Origin: Lutjanus erythropterus
Lineage: Eukaryota > Chordata > Actinopteri > Lutjaniformes > Lutjanidae
Direction: 5' to 3'
NCBI GenBank assembly: GCA_020091685.1
Contig: CM034591.1
Location: 29,058,555 to 29,122,554 of the forward strand
Length of the DNA: 64,000 bases
The notes beneath the pieces are model-generated. The model worked only from the letters and a program-made list of their open reading frames with translations, made no database searches and had not been told where the DNA came from. This document shows positions 43,801-55,564 of the stretch, piece by piece (position 1 is the stretch's first letter; each line of letters opens with the position of its first letter). The position numbers were made by a program, and so were the translations under genes.

Positions 43801-46800
43801 CGTATTATGCAGAGAGGTGATTGGCCCATACATAAGCTGGAGTGTGTAGCTATGTGTGCCTATGGGGAAAACTGGTGTCCATCAGAGACTGTCAGACTGG
43901 TTGCTAGACTCATCATGAAACAGGTAAAGTAATAATAAGTTGGAGGAAAAATGTTTGAATGTTCTTTTTTATTGGGACAACATGGATGTCTATGCATGCT
44001 CACATGCCAGTAGTCTCTCTCCACCTGCAGTGGTCATATCTTATTAAACATTTGTGTGAAACTGTCAAAATTAGCATTTGAATGCTGAGTTATGCCCTGT
44101 TTTGTGAGGTCACAGTGACGTTTGACTTCCGACCACCAAAATCCAGTCAGTTCATCCTTGAGTCCAAGTGGTCATTTTTACCAAGTTTGAAGAAATTACC
44201 TCAAGGCGTTCTTGAGATACAGTGTTCACAAGAATGGGATGAGCCCAAAACATAAAGCCTCTGGCCACAGCTGTTACCATCATGGAGCCAAAAAATAGGT
44301 CTTTTTAAGGTTGAGTCTGAGGTACTTGAGCATACGGTCATGATATTGCACCAAACAATTCAGCTGATCGGTTCAGTAGTATGCAGTATTAGCATCCAGG
44401 TATTGTGTGTAGGACTGGAGCAATCAATGATATTATTAGTTACTCGCTTGATTTTCCTGCCATCCAAAGTGCAATGAAAATTCAAAATGTCCAGCCTGTA
44501 TTTGAAAGCTGATGGCTGCAAGTGTCCATGTGACAATGTGTAAACTTTAAATAAGATAAAGAGTCAAATAAAATAAATGGCTGCTTGATAATAAGTTAAT
44601 TTTAGGAGCGAGACCTTGAGCGGCGATGCAGTGACTTCATTCATCTCAGTGTCATTTGTATACTTTTACATGAGTCATATCACAGGAGTATCACGGGTGT
44701 CATGTCTTTGCTGTTCATTTATTGCATTTCAAGCTGCTATTATGAGCCATCTAACAAAACCAATTAAACTGACACAAACTCTTGCAATGTTGGCGTAGCC
44801 ATATTATGTTGTAATTTTTTTTTAGTGCTTAAAGCAGGGTTGTCAAATTCAATTTGATATCAAGTGGACTTGACCAGTAAAACTATTGCAGTCTGGTGAT
44901 TTTTTGTTTTGGAAATTATCTCATATGTCTCAACTGTATCTCACATTTCAGAGAGTCACAACAGAGCGAACCCCCTCAGAAAGGCTGCTACTGCTCAAAG
45001 AGTTTGAATCCCGTAAGTAGATGTGTCTGTGTGAATACTTGAGCGCGTATGTTTAGTTACATTTGTGTGCAGTTTTAGTTACATGGTGCAGTGTGTGTGT
45101 GATCTTTCTGTGTCTCTGCAGTTGTAGCAGTGTGTCTATTAATATCCTCTGCTGTAGCCTCCAGTCCTGGTTCTGTCTCTTTCATTCACTCCAAGTCTGC
45201 AGAGCACTGGGACTTAAATCCCAAGCTTCTGGGTGCTGTAATTTCATATTCTCTCCCCTCTTTTAAAAATTACTGCCACTGTGCCTTTGAGCAAGTTACT
45301 CAACCCTCATCTCTGGGAGACTGAGATTGTACAGAGAAGGTTTTAACATATTGGCTTGTACGCATGTACTTTATGTCAGCCCATAACTGCATAAAAGAGT
45401 TGTAGCAAGGAAACTAAACTCTGTCAAGCTTTAAGAAGCAATATTTTGCAGTCGGGCATCCAGAAATTAGTACTGTAGTCCAGATAGTGAGGTGGAGCCA
45501 TAGATGGTATATTAAATAGATTAAAATCGTGTTAAACATACAATTTATGGTTGAAGTGAGTTGTTTCCCCTTGTCCCCGCCTCCGGAGACTTGAGGAACC
45601 TCAGGCAACCTGCAAGAACACTGCAGGAGTGCAAGACATGTGCAACATTGTGATTTGACAGTAACAAGTCCTACACTATAAGTTCATCAGCTGTTTATAA
45701 CTGTCTGTCAGTGTAACATAACACTGCATAACATTTTAGAGACAACAGTTAACAGGCACTGTACATGAATAAAATATTAATAAACATTTTCTGGTTCCTA
45801 CTAGTGAGGATGGCAATGTTTGATCTTATAGTCGAGCAATCAAGCACATCCCTACTCTAAAGTTTGAGCTCAGTGGCTGCCTGTCTTACTGCTTGCCTCC
45901 ATTAAGGCAGTGCTCAATTAACCAATATAAACATCTGCTCCTTCCAAAAGATTATTTCTTATTTCTTGTAAGTCATAAGCAGACACTAACTTATTCTGGG
46001 AATATAAATTTTAACTCTAATAAACATGAAATGGGCAAGCAATAACACCGGTTACGGGTTGAAATAGAAATTTTAAAGGAGGACATGGCTGCAGTGTTGT
46101 TGTCAGAGAAGCAAGTATTTAAGCTTTCAACTTCTCTGATCACATATCGTGGTCATTTTATGATTTAGTACATTTAGTGTATTACAGATTTCTCCTTAAA
46201 AGTTGTTCAACAAGAAAGTCTATAACAATATTTTATAATTTTTCTGTTTTGTTTGTATGGTGTCTTATTAAACAAAGACTAACTTAACTGAGGTATTAAG
46301 ATTGTGCAAAATTTAAGACCTGAAAACACAAATGACGCTGCTTTCAGTAATCCTAAAAATACACTGTAAGTTCATAAAAGAGTGTCTTTGTCAACACACA
46401 TAGAAACAAGACTGTGCTCCCCAAGTGGAGCCTGCAAACTGTTTTCTCTGCTCGGTCTGGTATTATCATTTAGTGGGAGTTGTTGTTGGAGGCTCAGATG
46501 TGTCATCAGAGGATTGTCACAGAATTAACCTTCACACCTGTCTCTCATGCACACAAAGCAAATCAGTGGCCAGCTGCTGTCTGCTGCCACCACACTGTGT
46601 GACTGACAATGACACATGGCCAATAGCAACGTCATATCCTATACTTTACTGATGCTGAGAGTGGTTCTATTATACAGCCATGTTGTAGATTACTATGATA
46701 ATGGTCATAATTAAAAAAAAAACAGCAAAAATTAGTATGCATAGTCAATATTATCTGTTTGTATCACTTAGCTTTTTAATTTATCTCTTTTCTCATCCCT

Positions 46801-49800
46801 ATTACCAGTGATTAGGACTGCAACAAACGATTATTTCTGCTGATTATTTCCATGATGAATTGAGTAATCATTTAGTCTATAAAACTGTGTTTAGTAAGTA
46901 AGAAATACCTATCACAATTTCCCAGAACCTATAGTGACGTCATCAAACTGGTATTTGGACTGTTGTTTGGACAAAACAAGCAAACACTCTTCATTTAATG
47001 TCACATATGACAAAGAAAAGCAGCAAATCCTCACATGTAAGAAGCTGGAAGCAGCAAATTTTTTGCTTGAAGATTTTGAAATGATATGGCTTTATTATTG
47101 TAGGTGTATCAGTGCTTATTTGATGCATTGTGAGTTTTTTCTGGTTTTGATAGCTATTCTATGAACTGTTGCTCAAAGAATTTAATGCTTAGTGCCATCA
47201 TGAAACCAATTACAATATACAACAAAGTGCAGAACCACTGCACTAGAGGAAGAGACACAGAAGAAGAGAGTGACTGTACTCAGTCCCGACCAATTTATTG
47301 ATACTTAGAATCCAGAGATCACCTTCTAGATACAAAGCACTCTCATAATGATGGTCTGGTTTATGTAACTGACTTTTTCCTCTTTCCTTGTTGTCCCCTC
47401 TGACTTTTCTTTTTGTTTCTCTTGTTCTGTATCTGTCTGTGTCTCATTGCCTTTCCCAGATTTAGATAAGATGGATAGTGAGAAGGAGGAGATGAACCAG
47501 ACAGACATAGCAGCACTGCACCACTTCTACTCCAGACACATCAGTGACCTCCCTGATGACCAGGCTCTCACTGAGCTGTTTGCACAGGTAAAGGTTTATT
47601 TTTTCATGTTTTGATCACGTGATGTTCCAGGTTTCTTTGGTAGTATCTTTAGAGAAACTCTGTACTGCATGGGTTCTCTGTAGAACAAAGACATACACAC
47701 TGACTAGATCTTATAAAGATGCCTTATAAATTACCATTGTAGCCTCTTACACTCTGTTGCTAGAAACACACTGATTTAAAAGCCTTCTGTTCCTGGAAGG
47801 ACCCAGTGTCTTGGGTGTGTTGTGTTACTGTTGTGTGATTGGTCAGGAGAGCATCAGAGGTTTGGTTGACAAGTAGACAGGTGTTGACTTTTCTTGGTCT
47901 GTGGGAGGACATGCTGTTTTTTTTTGAAGGAGGGTTGTATGAGGTACTTTCTGAAAGTAAGTGTGTTACTTACAGTAGTCGGCATTTGACCCGACCCCAG
48001 TTTGCAAAAGTAGAGAGGGGCACCAGCAAGGAAGCTAAATAATGAACTGCTGTGGACGGCGTCGGCAACAAAAAATATTTTTGCCACTTAAAGGACCAAT
48101 GTGTAGGATTTGGTGGCATCTAGTGGTGAGCTTGCAGATTGCACACCATCTCATTCTCTCCCCTTCCTAACATGTAGGAGAACCTACAGTGGCTGCAAAA
48201 CTTGCATTGGCTACTGAAGAAACGTGGCGGTGCAACATGGCAGCCTCCATGCAAGAGAACCTGCACCCTCTGTAGATATAAAGGGCTGATTGTAAGGCAG
48301 GGGTATCAAACTGCTGACCAATTCTGCCACAACAGTACTGATTTTTAGGTGATTATACACTTATGTAAACACACTTGTCAATATTGTATTCCATTTCTGA
48401 CATATTCTGCCAGTAGACTTCCCCTTAAACTTCCATTGGGCCTGGAAAATAAGCCCATCTAAAATAATCAATATTAGTTTAAGTGAACGCTGCGTATATA
48501 TATATATATATATGTATGAAATATTTAGAATATTTTCATGGCTTTGCCTTGCTGTCAGACAGCCTTTTTTGACATGAATCTGACGTGAACCACCGTCTCA
48601 GAATACAGGAATTGCTGGTCTTCCACTGCTTCAATCAGTTAGTTCCTCTCTGTAATTGAGTGACGTTCATGTTTTAAAAGGTTATTTTGGTTACTTTTCA
48701 CCAAAGTCACACAATAACACAAACAAATTAACAGATGGATCCAACGGTATACCTGTGGAGTCTGGTTGAGTGATATTTGGCTTATTTGACAGTGGTATTA
48801 TGTTGGAGGAGGCTGTGTGATGGAAAGGTCAAGCAGTGAAAATCTTCTCAATATAGTGTTCACAGCATTACATTGCATAGCTCCCGTGCTGGTACTGCTC
48901 TCTGCTTCTACCAACTGGAGGCTTGATGACCGCCATCTAATGTAGGTTATACACTGACTGTCAGTACAACCCCAATTTAAATAATCCAAACTATCCCTTT
49001 AATGCTTATGTCCACACATCTTTTTTTAATCTTTCTCCTCTCACATTATCCCCAGCTATCCCTGCAGTTGTTAGCAGATACAAATTGGAGATCATGTGGA
49101 GGTGAAACCAGGATCGGTGACACACACAATCACTGGTCCTGTCTGTTTAACTCCACAGCGTTTAGCTCTTTAATTTGATCTATCTGTCAGTGCCTCTGTT
49201 TCCTGTCTCTTCACTCTACTCCAACAGCCTCTTATCTCACAGCAACATTCAGTCTCGTACTACTGGATTTCCTCCTCCTTGGTGGAGGGGGTGTTACACC
49301 TCAAGTGAATGGAGGGTGATGCAAGTTGTGTTATCATATTACTTACCCCTCTCTATTTCTTGCTCTGCCCCCCCTCCTCTTCCCTGTTTTTTTTTTTTTA
49401 ATCTTTGTGTCTCCAGGTTAACTGTAATGGTTTCACCATAGAGGATGAGGAGCTCTCCCATCTGGGATCAGCTGTTTTTCCTGAGTAAGTAATCCATGTC
49501 AACACATCATCAACATTTTGTTGTTCGTCAGTGTATTTCACTCTACTGATGAAATTGGAAAGGACAGAATTTGTCAACATGAAATCAGATAATAATACAT
49601 CCATACTCAGTCATCTCCTCCTATGTGCTTTTTTCAATTTGTGTATTTCTCAGCTGTGTCTGATTAGTCTATCTCTCTTTTTTTAATAATAAGGGGCTGT
49701 GTCCACCAAAGCATTTGTTTCCCAGCTGAAAATTCCAAGTGCTCTTCTGAAAACGCCCAGCTTGGAGCGCTTCAGAGGGTTTTGGAGGCACAGTGTTTTT

Positions 49801-52800
49801 TTCAGTTGAGAGGCTTTGGTTGCTATGAAACAGAATATCCACAGGAGTAACAGTTAATTCATATGTTGCAAGTACCCAATCTCGCAGTTAGTTTGTGTTA
49901 TCAACAAATACTGAACATAAATATGTCAAAAATGTCATAAGGTAGTGCTTTCTCTGGTCTTTGCTCTGGATGAGGGGAGGGCTGAAGACCGTAGAGAGAG
50001 AGGAGCCGCTGGTCTATGTAGGTTCATGAGATTTTGTGGGTAAGGAAACACTGTGGTGATTATCATCCTTTGGTTCAAGAGCAGAAGCTAGACAGAGCCC
50101 AGTTCAAAAGCCACTTGAATTGACTTGGCTTGAAGCTCTTTGACTCAGGTTATCACTTCAGCATGGCAGGGATTTATGTCTTCATTACAACAGGGCTACC
50201 TGGTTGAAGGTGTGTCTATAACTGAGACACGATTGTCTTGATTAAAGCAGCTGTAAAAAAAAAAAAAAAAAAAAAAAATTAAAGTTTTTTATGAAGCAGA
50301 AAAAGAACATGAAATGGTAAGATAAAGTAAATACCTGAAAGTACAAACAGCAGTTAAAACTAAACTTTAAACCACAGAGATTCATTTAGATCCTAAAAAA
50401 GCACTGAGAGCTGAACACTGATTGAGCAGCTGACTAAAGAGTGACCGTAAATACATGGTGCTCAAATTGGAAGATACTCTGGCCTCAAGAAAAAAATGCT
50501 TCAGTGGACACAGCTCATCAGTGCTGCATTTACAAAAACCATCATGCAGTTCCAACATTGTAGAGCTGCTAAATGCCATTATTTTATCTGATTTCTCAAT
50601 TATTTATTAAGCGTTTGCGCTTCTCCTTCCTTTTCTTCCTGCAGTGTAGCACTGATGAATCACAGCTGTAGTCCGAATGTCATAGTGACCTATAAAGGCA
50701 CTGTGGCTGAGGTCAGAGCTGTTCAAGAGATAAACCCTGGAGACGAGGTCAGTAAACAAAGATGCTTCTCAGGACAACAATTTTGAGATGATGTACAATC
50801 ACTCAATCAAGGAATACCAAATGCTTATTTCATTCTTTATCTTGATTGATGCAAAAAGGACATGATTTGATCTTTGATTTCTGTCTCTGTCTCTCTGTAG
50901 ATCTTCAACAGTTACATAGACCTGCTCTATCCAACAGAGGACAGGAGAGAGAGGTTGTTAGATTCCTACTTCTTCACATGCCAGTGTACTGAGTGCACCT
51001 CCAAGTCTAAGGTGCCCTTAACTTGTCTCTCTGAAGCTCATATGTACTCATAAAGTTTTACTGTAACACTTTATAATACACATCATTATAATTAAATGAT
51101 AAAATTGATAGTCAGAATTAAGGTGTACAGAAGGCTGGAACGAGGCTATTTTTGCTGGTTAAAGTGTCTTACTGTTATTGTTTTTACAAAACCTTTTGAG
51201 TACCTTGTGTACCATATGTTACTGTACATTTGGTTCCCACTTTATGTAATTTCTTCTTTTTCTTTCTAGGACAAAGCTAAAATGGAAATCAGGAAGCTGA
51301 GTTCTCCACCAGAGCCAGAGGAAATCCGATCCATGGTCCGTTACGCCAAAAATGTCATCGAGGAGTTCAGGAGAGCCAAACACTACAAGAATATCCTCTT
51401 CCTCTGGGACTGTTTCTTTTTAACTCTTGTTTTTCCATTTTCTCTGATCTCAAGTCTTTCCCCTCTTAGTCTGTCAGTTTGTCTTCTTTCTTTATCAAGG
51501 ACAGTCTTTCACTCGCCAGCCTCCTCTTCTTTCTCCACATGGTTGCGTCTCTATTCCTTGACTCTCTGGCACCCCCCAGTGAGCTGCTGGAGATGTGTGA
51601 GCTTAGCCTGGACAAGATGGGCGCTATATTTGCAGACACCAACGTCTACATGCTGCACATGATGTATCAGGCCATGGGCGTCTGTCTCTACATGCAGGAC
51701 TGGGATGGAGCAATGAGCTATGGAGAGAAGATCATTCAGCCATACAGGTAAATTGATCTGTGAGAGCTCAGGAGGGAGGCAGTGATGCAGTTACAATAGA
51801 TCCTTGTAGGAGAAGTCAATCAGTTGTACAGTAGCAATATTGTCAGGCAGCCACAGTACAGAGGTGGATTATGAAGCCCTGTAGGATAATTGAGTGGGCT
51901 GGCGGTGGGCTATTTTTGTCACCAATGGCTAAAAGTTCCATAATAACTTTTAGCATAATTTAATTCAAGTGGTCTAAGAGAAAACTAGACTTCTGCACCT
52001 CCTCTCGGCTCTGGTTTGAGGCTTCAGGAAATCTAATCTGCAATGGGAGACTTTGGCCAATCACAGGTCATTTCAGAGAGAGGTAGTACCTATTGGCTGT
52101 TCTACAAATCCAGATGCATGTGCACGTCCCTTCAGGCGAAGAAAGCCTGATTCACTGGTGGAAAAATCCTACAACTACTTTCCAATACTTGTTTTGCCTA
52201 CAACAAGGCATTGCATTGCATTGTATAACAAAAAAAAAAACGTGTGAACCACTGACCTAAATAAAGATGGGCGCTACACCTCCACTTCCTCCCGCTATAC
52301 TGAAAATGAAGCCAAAATACTACAAGTGCTCTTGTGCTGGTGACATAATTTGGAGCAAGAATCTCTGTAGTAGAGACAACATTGGAGCCGAGTTTCTGCC
52401 CACACAGCCGGCTGACTCAATCACGAGCACAGCTTCTTGATCTGTCAGTCATTATGTGAAACCCCTTCAGCATCAAATGAAAAGTCATCAGAAAAATTAA
52501 GTCTTGAATAAACACAGACCATCTTTGGCAAAAATGTATTTTGATGTTTGAGTTTGGCCTATGACCTATCTATTAAAGTGGAGGAGGCAGGACCTATGAC
52601 CTATACTGCAGCCAACCACCGGAGTGCAATCAAGATGCTTTGGCTTCACTTTTGGGGAGCTCTCATGTTCATTCTATATATATAAATGGTGTGAACATGT
52701 CCTGGTGCCACACGGAGCTTCAGGCTCATATTGTCATGCCATAGTGCTTGTATCGAGCTGGTCACAATATCGATATGCTAAAAAATGGATTTGGGCTGGT

Positions 52801-55564
52801 GGATTGAACATAGACAGCATTGCAGCAGCCTCTGAACATCATGAACATCATGTTCAAGCATAAGGATGCTCTTAAGTGTATGTGGTACCAGAGCACCCTA
52901 GGCTGAAGGTCAATGATCGATTTTGTTATCGAATCATCTGACCTGAGGCCATGTGTATTGGACACTCAGGTGAAGAGAGGGCCTGAGCTGTCAACTGATC
53001 ACCATCTGGTGGTGAGTTGGCTCAGGTGGTGGGGGAAGCCTCTGGACAGACCTGGCAAGCCCAGACGTGTAGTGCAGGTGAGCTGGGAACGTTTGGAGGA
53101 GGCCTCCATCCGGGAGACATTCAACTCCCACCTCTGGCGGAGCTTCTCTGGCATCCCTGTTGAGGTTGGGGACATTGAACCAGAGTGGTCAGTATTCAAA
53201 ACGTCCATTGCTGAGGCTGCGGCTGAGAGCTGTGGTCTTAAGGTCGTAGGTGCTTCAAGGGGTAGCAACCCCCAAACATTATGGTGGATGCTGGTGGTCA
53301 CGGAAGCTGTCTGACTGAAGAAGGAGGCCTTCACAGGCAAAGCAGCAGGTGTTGGAGGAGTTCAGAGAAGCCATGGAGAAGGATTTTCGGGCGGCACCAA
53401 AGTGCTTCTGGAAAACCGTTCGGCACCTCAGGAGAGGGAAACGGGGGACCATCCAAGCTGTATATAGCAAAGATGGGACCCTGTTGACTTCAAATGAGGA
53501 GGTAATCCGGCAGTGGAAGGAGCACTTTGAGAAACTTCTAAACCCAACTAAACCACCCTTTATGGTAGAGGCAGAGCTGGAGGATGATGGGAGATCACCG
53601 TTAATTTCCCTGGAGGAAGTCACTGAAGTAGTCAAACAACTCCACAGTGGCAAAGCCCCAGGGATTGATGAGATCCGCCTGGAAATGTTGAAGGCTTTGG
53701 GTGTGGAGGGGCTGTCGTGGATGACATGTCTCTTCGACATAGCGTGGATGTCTGGGACAGTGCCTAAGGAGTGGCAGACTGGAGTGGTGGTTCCCCTTTT
53801 CAAAAAGGGTGACCAGAGGTTGTGCGCCAATTATACAGGCGTCACATTACTCGGCCTCCCTGGGAAAGTTTACTCTGTTGTCTCTCTTCAGTCGGAGGTT
53901 CGACTATCGGCCTGACCCTCCTTCCAGCACCTTAATTAACATTAATTATAAATGACATCTTGTTTCGTCTCGCATTCACTGCATAGCTTGATGTATAAAT
54001 TATATTCTCTCTACAGTGTTCACTACCCAGCGTACTCTCTAAATGTGGCATCTATGTATCTGAAACTGGGACGCCTGTATTTGGGCCTGGAGAAGAAGAC
54101 ACAAGGAGTCAGAGCACTGAAGAAGGTAAATGTTTCCACTGTAATAATCACAAAATATAATGGAAAAAGTGAAATTATCTTCTTAAAAATCTGTCTTCCT
54201 CTTTTAAACTGACTAATGTACTACTCACTGTAACTTTGCCTGAGAAAATGGAAACACAGGCTCGTTTCATCTGATTTCACAGCGAATCCAACCCAGTTGC
54301 AGCCATTAAGAATAACTATTCAGAAATGGTCAATCATCTCACCGATGGTCTTGTTTGCTTATGTAGGTCACATAGAAGCATCAATGATAGATTGACTCTA
54401 AAAGTCCACTGAAAGTGCTTGTTTTTGCCACTGACAAGAGGCTCAGATTGTTATTATAAGTGTTTGACAACATTATGAAAAGGATCCCTACTGAGAGAGA
54501 CCCTTTTTCAAAGAGTAAAATATGTTTTGTTTAACCAGAAACAGCTTTTTTGTTGCTCTCAAGACTCCCTTTGCAGAACTTTAATTTTAACATCATCATC
54601 TTTTTCATTGAAACTTGACAGAAACAAAATAAAATGTCACCAAAAACATCTTGGTTTGTCTTTCCACTTCTCCAGCAATCCCCATTTCTGGGTGTTTGTT
54701 GAAATTAACCCTTTATTCACAGCACTGGATGTGGAAATATTCTGTCTCTACGTGCCATTTTTCTCTGCTGCTTCTCTGATGTCTGACCTCCCTCTCGTGC
54801 CTCTTATGAAAATTTCACATCTAGAACGGTGAATGGACTGGCGAATAAAGAGTTAATTTTGACTAAATAATCAGAGTTGGTGATTGTCTGAGCAGTGGAA
54901 AGACAAGCCAAGACATTTTTGGTGAGTTTTGCAAAACTGTAATTTTAACATTGGCATTATCATCTTCATTCAAAGAGAGAATGATTAGTTTGGCAAGAGC
55001 AATAAAACTGTTTGGGTCAAACAAAGCACATCTTACTCTTTTATAAAAGGTTTGTCTCTGTTGTGATCCTTTCTGTAATGTTGTCAGACAATCTTAGAAA
55101 AAGATAAAATAAAGAGCAATCTTAGCCTGTCAGGGGCAAAAACAACCACTTTTGTCAGACATACTTTGACAGTGTGTAGTTTCCCAAAAAGTTGATTGTA
55201 GCTTAGTTTTCCTTCTGTCTGCTGCAGTTCTCTCCCTCAGTGCTGGACCAGTTACAAAGATTGTTGTCCCCATTAGACACTGAAACACAAAAACTTGGGA
55301 AAATAGGGTCCAGGCTGAAAAAATACTGATTCTACCCTTTAAAGATCCTTTATATACAACTGTACAGCCATGAATTGCCACATCGTAAGCTTTACAAATG
55401 TGTTGTAAGCTATCAATTTCAAACATTTTCAGTGTCTTTTAAATGATTTTAAAATATGTATTTCTTTTTTCTGTCTTCAGGCAGTCACTATTATGGAGGT
55501 GGCTCATGGGAAAGATCACCATTATGTAGCGGAAGTCAAACGAGAAATTGAAGAGCAGAAGTAA
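40082..55564 (+). CDS. smyd2: N-lysine methyltransferase SMYD2 (SET and MYND domain), complete
   Basis: Cytoplasmic and nuclear protein lysine methyltransferase; in mammals it methylates p53, RB1, HSP90 and, under some conditions, histone H3. Exons: 40082-40254, 42855-42918, 43813-43923, 44952-45012, 47460-47587, 49417-49484, 50645-50747, 50901-51011, 51270-51390, 51573-51747, 54017-54125, 55481-55564. They total 1308 nt, 435 residues plus TAA, against 433 in human, with 12 exons as in human. Order: N-terminal SET part (GKGRGLRAVRHFAVGE), MYND zinc finger (CEHC, CGKC, YCNVDC, HKLEC; residues about 52-90), SET core with NHSCSPN (207-213) and SYIDLLY (Tyr241 is the catalytic-site tyrosine, human Tyr240), post-SET CQCTEC, then the C-terminal TPR-like helices ending EVKREIEEQK. 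The ATG starts the conserved N-terminus. Zebrafish has two smyd2 paralogues and I cannot tell which this is. Intron 9 is AT-AC. Confidence 0.96.
41630..41677 (+). repeat. (CA)n microsatellite
   Basis: About 24 CA units preceded by a GCGC step, in smyd2 intron 1. Confidence 0.95.
42102..42136 (+). repeat. (ATA)n trinucleotide repeat
   Basis: About 11 AAT/ATA units in smyd2 intron 1. Confidence 0.9.
43719..43790 (+). repeat. (TG)36 microsatellite before the smyd2 exon 3 acceptor
   Basis: 72 uninterrupted bases of TG, then CGCGCGTGTGCGTATTATGC up to the AG at 43811-43812. It occupies the place where a polypyrimidine tract is expected. Confidence 0.97.
43813..43923 (+). CDS. smyd2: smyd2 exon 3, end of the MYND finger
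   Basis: Encodes RGDWPIHKLECVAMCAYGEN and then WCPSETVRLVARLIMKQ. HKLEC supplies the last His and Cys zinc ligands of the MYND domain. The exon is 111 nt, a whole number of codons with phase 0 borders, so skipping it would keep the frame while destroying the zinc finger. Its acceptor is ATTATGCAG with a TG repeat upstream instead of pyrimidines. Confidence 0.93.
45013..47459 (+). other. smyd2: smyd2 intron 4
   Basis: Includes about 45860-46150, a diverged copy of the sequence at about 35265-35560. I see no coding or RNA gene in the rest. Confidence 0.5.
47930..49003. mobile_element. Long fold-back MITE, family A copy 4, with a nested element
   Basis: The left end is truncated, starting within GTTGTATGAGGTACTTT; the right end is ATAATCCAAACTATCCCTTT at 48981-49000. 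About 48090-48440 is a different repeat, beginning AAAGGACCAATGTGTAGGAT, inserted into the left arm; its right end is degraded. Short (AT)n at 48495-48511. Located in smyd2 intron 5. Confidence 0.65.
50255..50278 (+). repeat. Poly(A) run of 24
   Basis: Homopolymer in smyd2 intron 6. It could be a retroposon tail but I see no body attached to it. Confidence 0.9.
50645..51011 (+). CDS. smyd2: smyd2 exons 7-8, catalytic SET core and post-SET
   Basis: Exon 7 (50645-50747) carries ALMNHSCSPNVIVTYKGTVA, the AdoMet-binding NHSC motif. Exon 8 (50901-51011) carries IFNSYIDLLYPTEDR with the catalytic-site tyrosine, and then the CQCTEC post-SET cysteines that bind the third zinc. All key residues are present, so an active enzyme is expected. 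Confidence 0.95.
51391..51572 (+). other. smyd2: smyd2 intron 9: U12-type AT-AC intron
   Basis: Exon 9 ends CACTACAAGA and the intron begins ATATCCTCTT, close to the U12 5' consensus ATATCCTTT. TTCCTTGAC at 51554-51562 fits the U12 branch-site consensus TTCCTTRAC, and the intron ends GGCAC 10-11 bases later. Joining A to CCCCCAGTGAG gives KTPSELLE, which lines up with human KSPSELLE. No GT..AG pair here gives that protein. The length is 182 bases, so retention shifts frame and reaches a stop in exon 10 near 51662. Confidence 0.9.
51748..54016 (+). other. smyd2: smyd2 intron 10
   Basis: Contains a short repeat segment at about 52590-52690 (ACTGCAGCCAACCACC... then TTTGGGGAGCTCTCATGT), then a LINE fragment (52691-53930). 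The first 800 bases show nothing recognisable. Confidence 0.6.
52691..53930 (+). mobile_element. Non-LTR retrotransposon (LINE) fragment, frameshifted
   Basis: Two partial frames on the + strand. 52913-53314 resembles the end of an AP-endonuclease domain and the linker (VLDTQVKRGPELSTDHHLVV). 53349-53915 resembles the start of reverse transcriptase: LHSGKAPGIDEI, then VVVPLFKKGDQRLCANYTGV. The frames differ, so there is a frameshift near 53320. The sequence stops right after the LLGLPGKVYS region, so the catalytic (F/Y)xDD part and the 3' end are missing. Family not settled; RTE/Rex-like or Jockey-group LINEs are candidates. Dead copy. Confidence 0.8.
54133..54420 (+). repeat. Dispersed repeat shared with cenpf intron 1
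   Basis: Shares CACTGTAATAA, CACTGTAACTTTG, GGCTCGTTTCATCTGATTTC (GGCTTGTTTCATCTGATTTC in the other copy) and CTTATGTAGGTCA in the same order with 60680-60935. Both copies are in the same orientation. Located in smyd2 intron 11. Confidence 0.7.

Noticed and set aside
51391..51579. U2-type GT-AG splicing for smyd2 intron 9
   Set aside because: There is no GT at or near the exon 9 end, and the AG at 51578-51579 does not rebuild the conserved protein. AT-AC with a U12 branch site fits every constraint.
51282..51662. Continuous 126-codon frame through smyd2 exon 9 and intron 9
   Set aside because: The middle part is the AT-AC intron, which happens to lack stops in this frame; after it the frame is wrong for exon 10.
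53279..53830. 183-codon minus-strand frame in smyd2 intron 10
   Set aside because: Antisense of the LINE reverse transcriptase fragment, which has clear motifs on the + strand.
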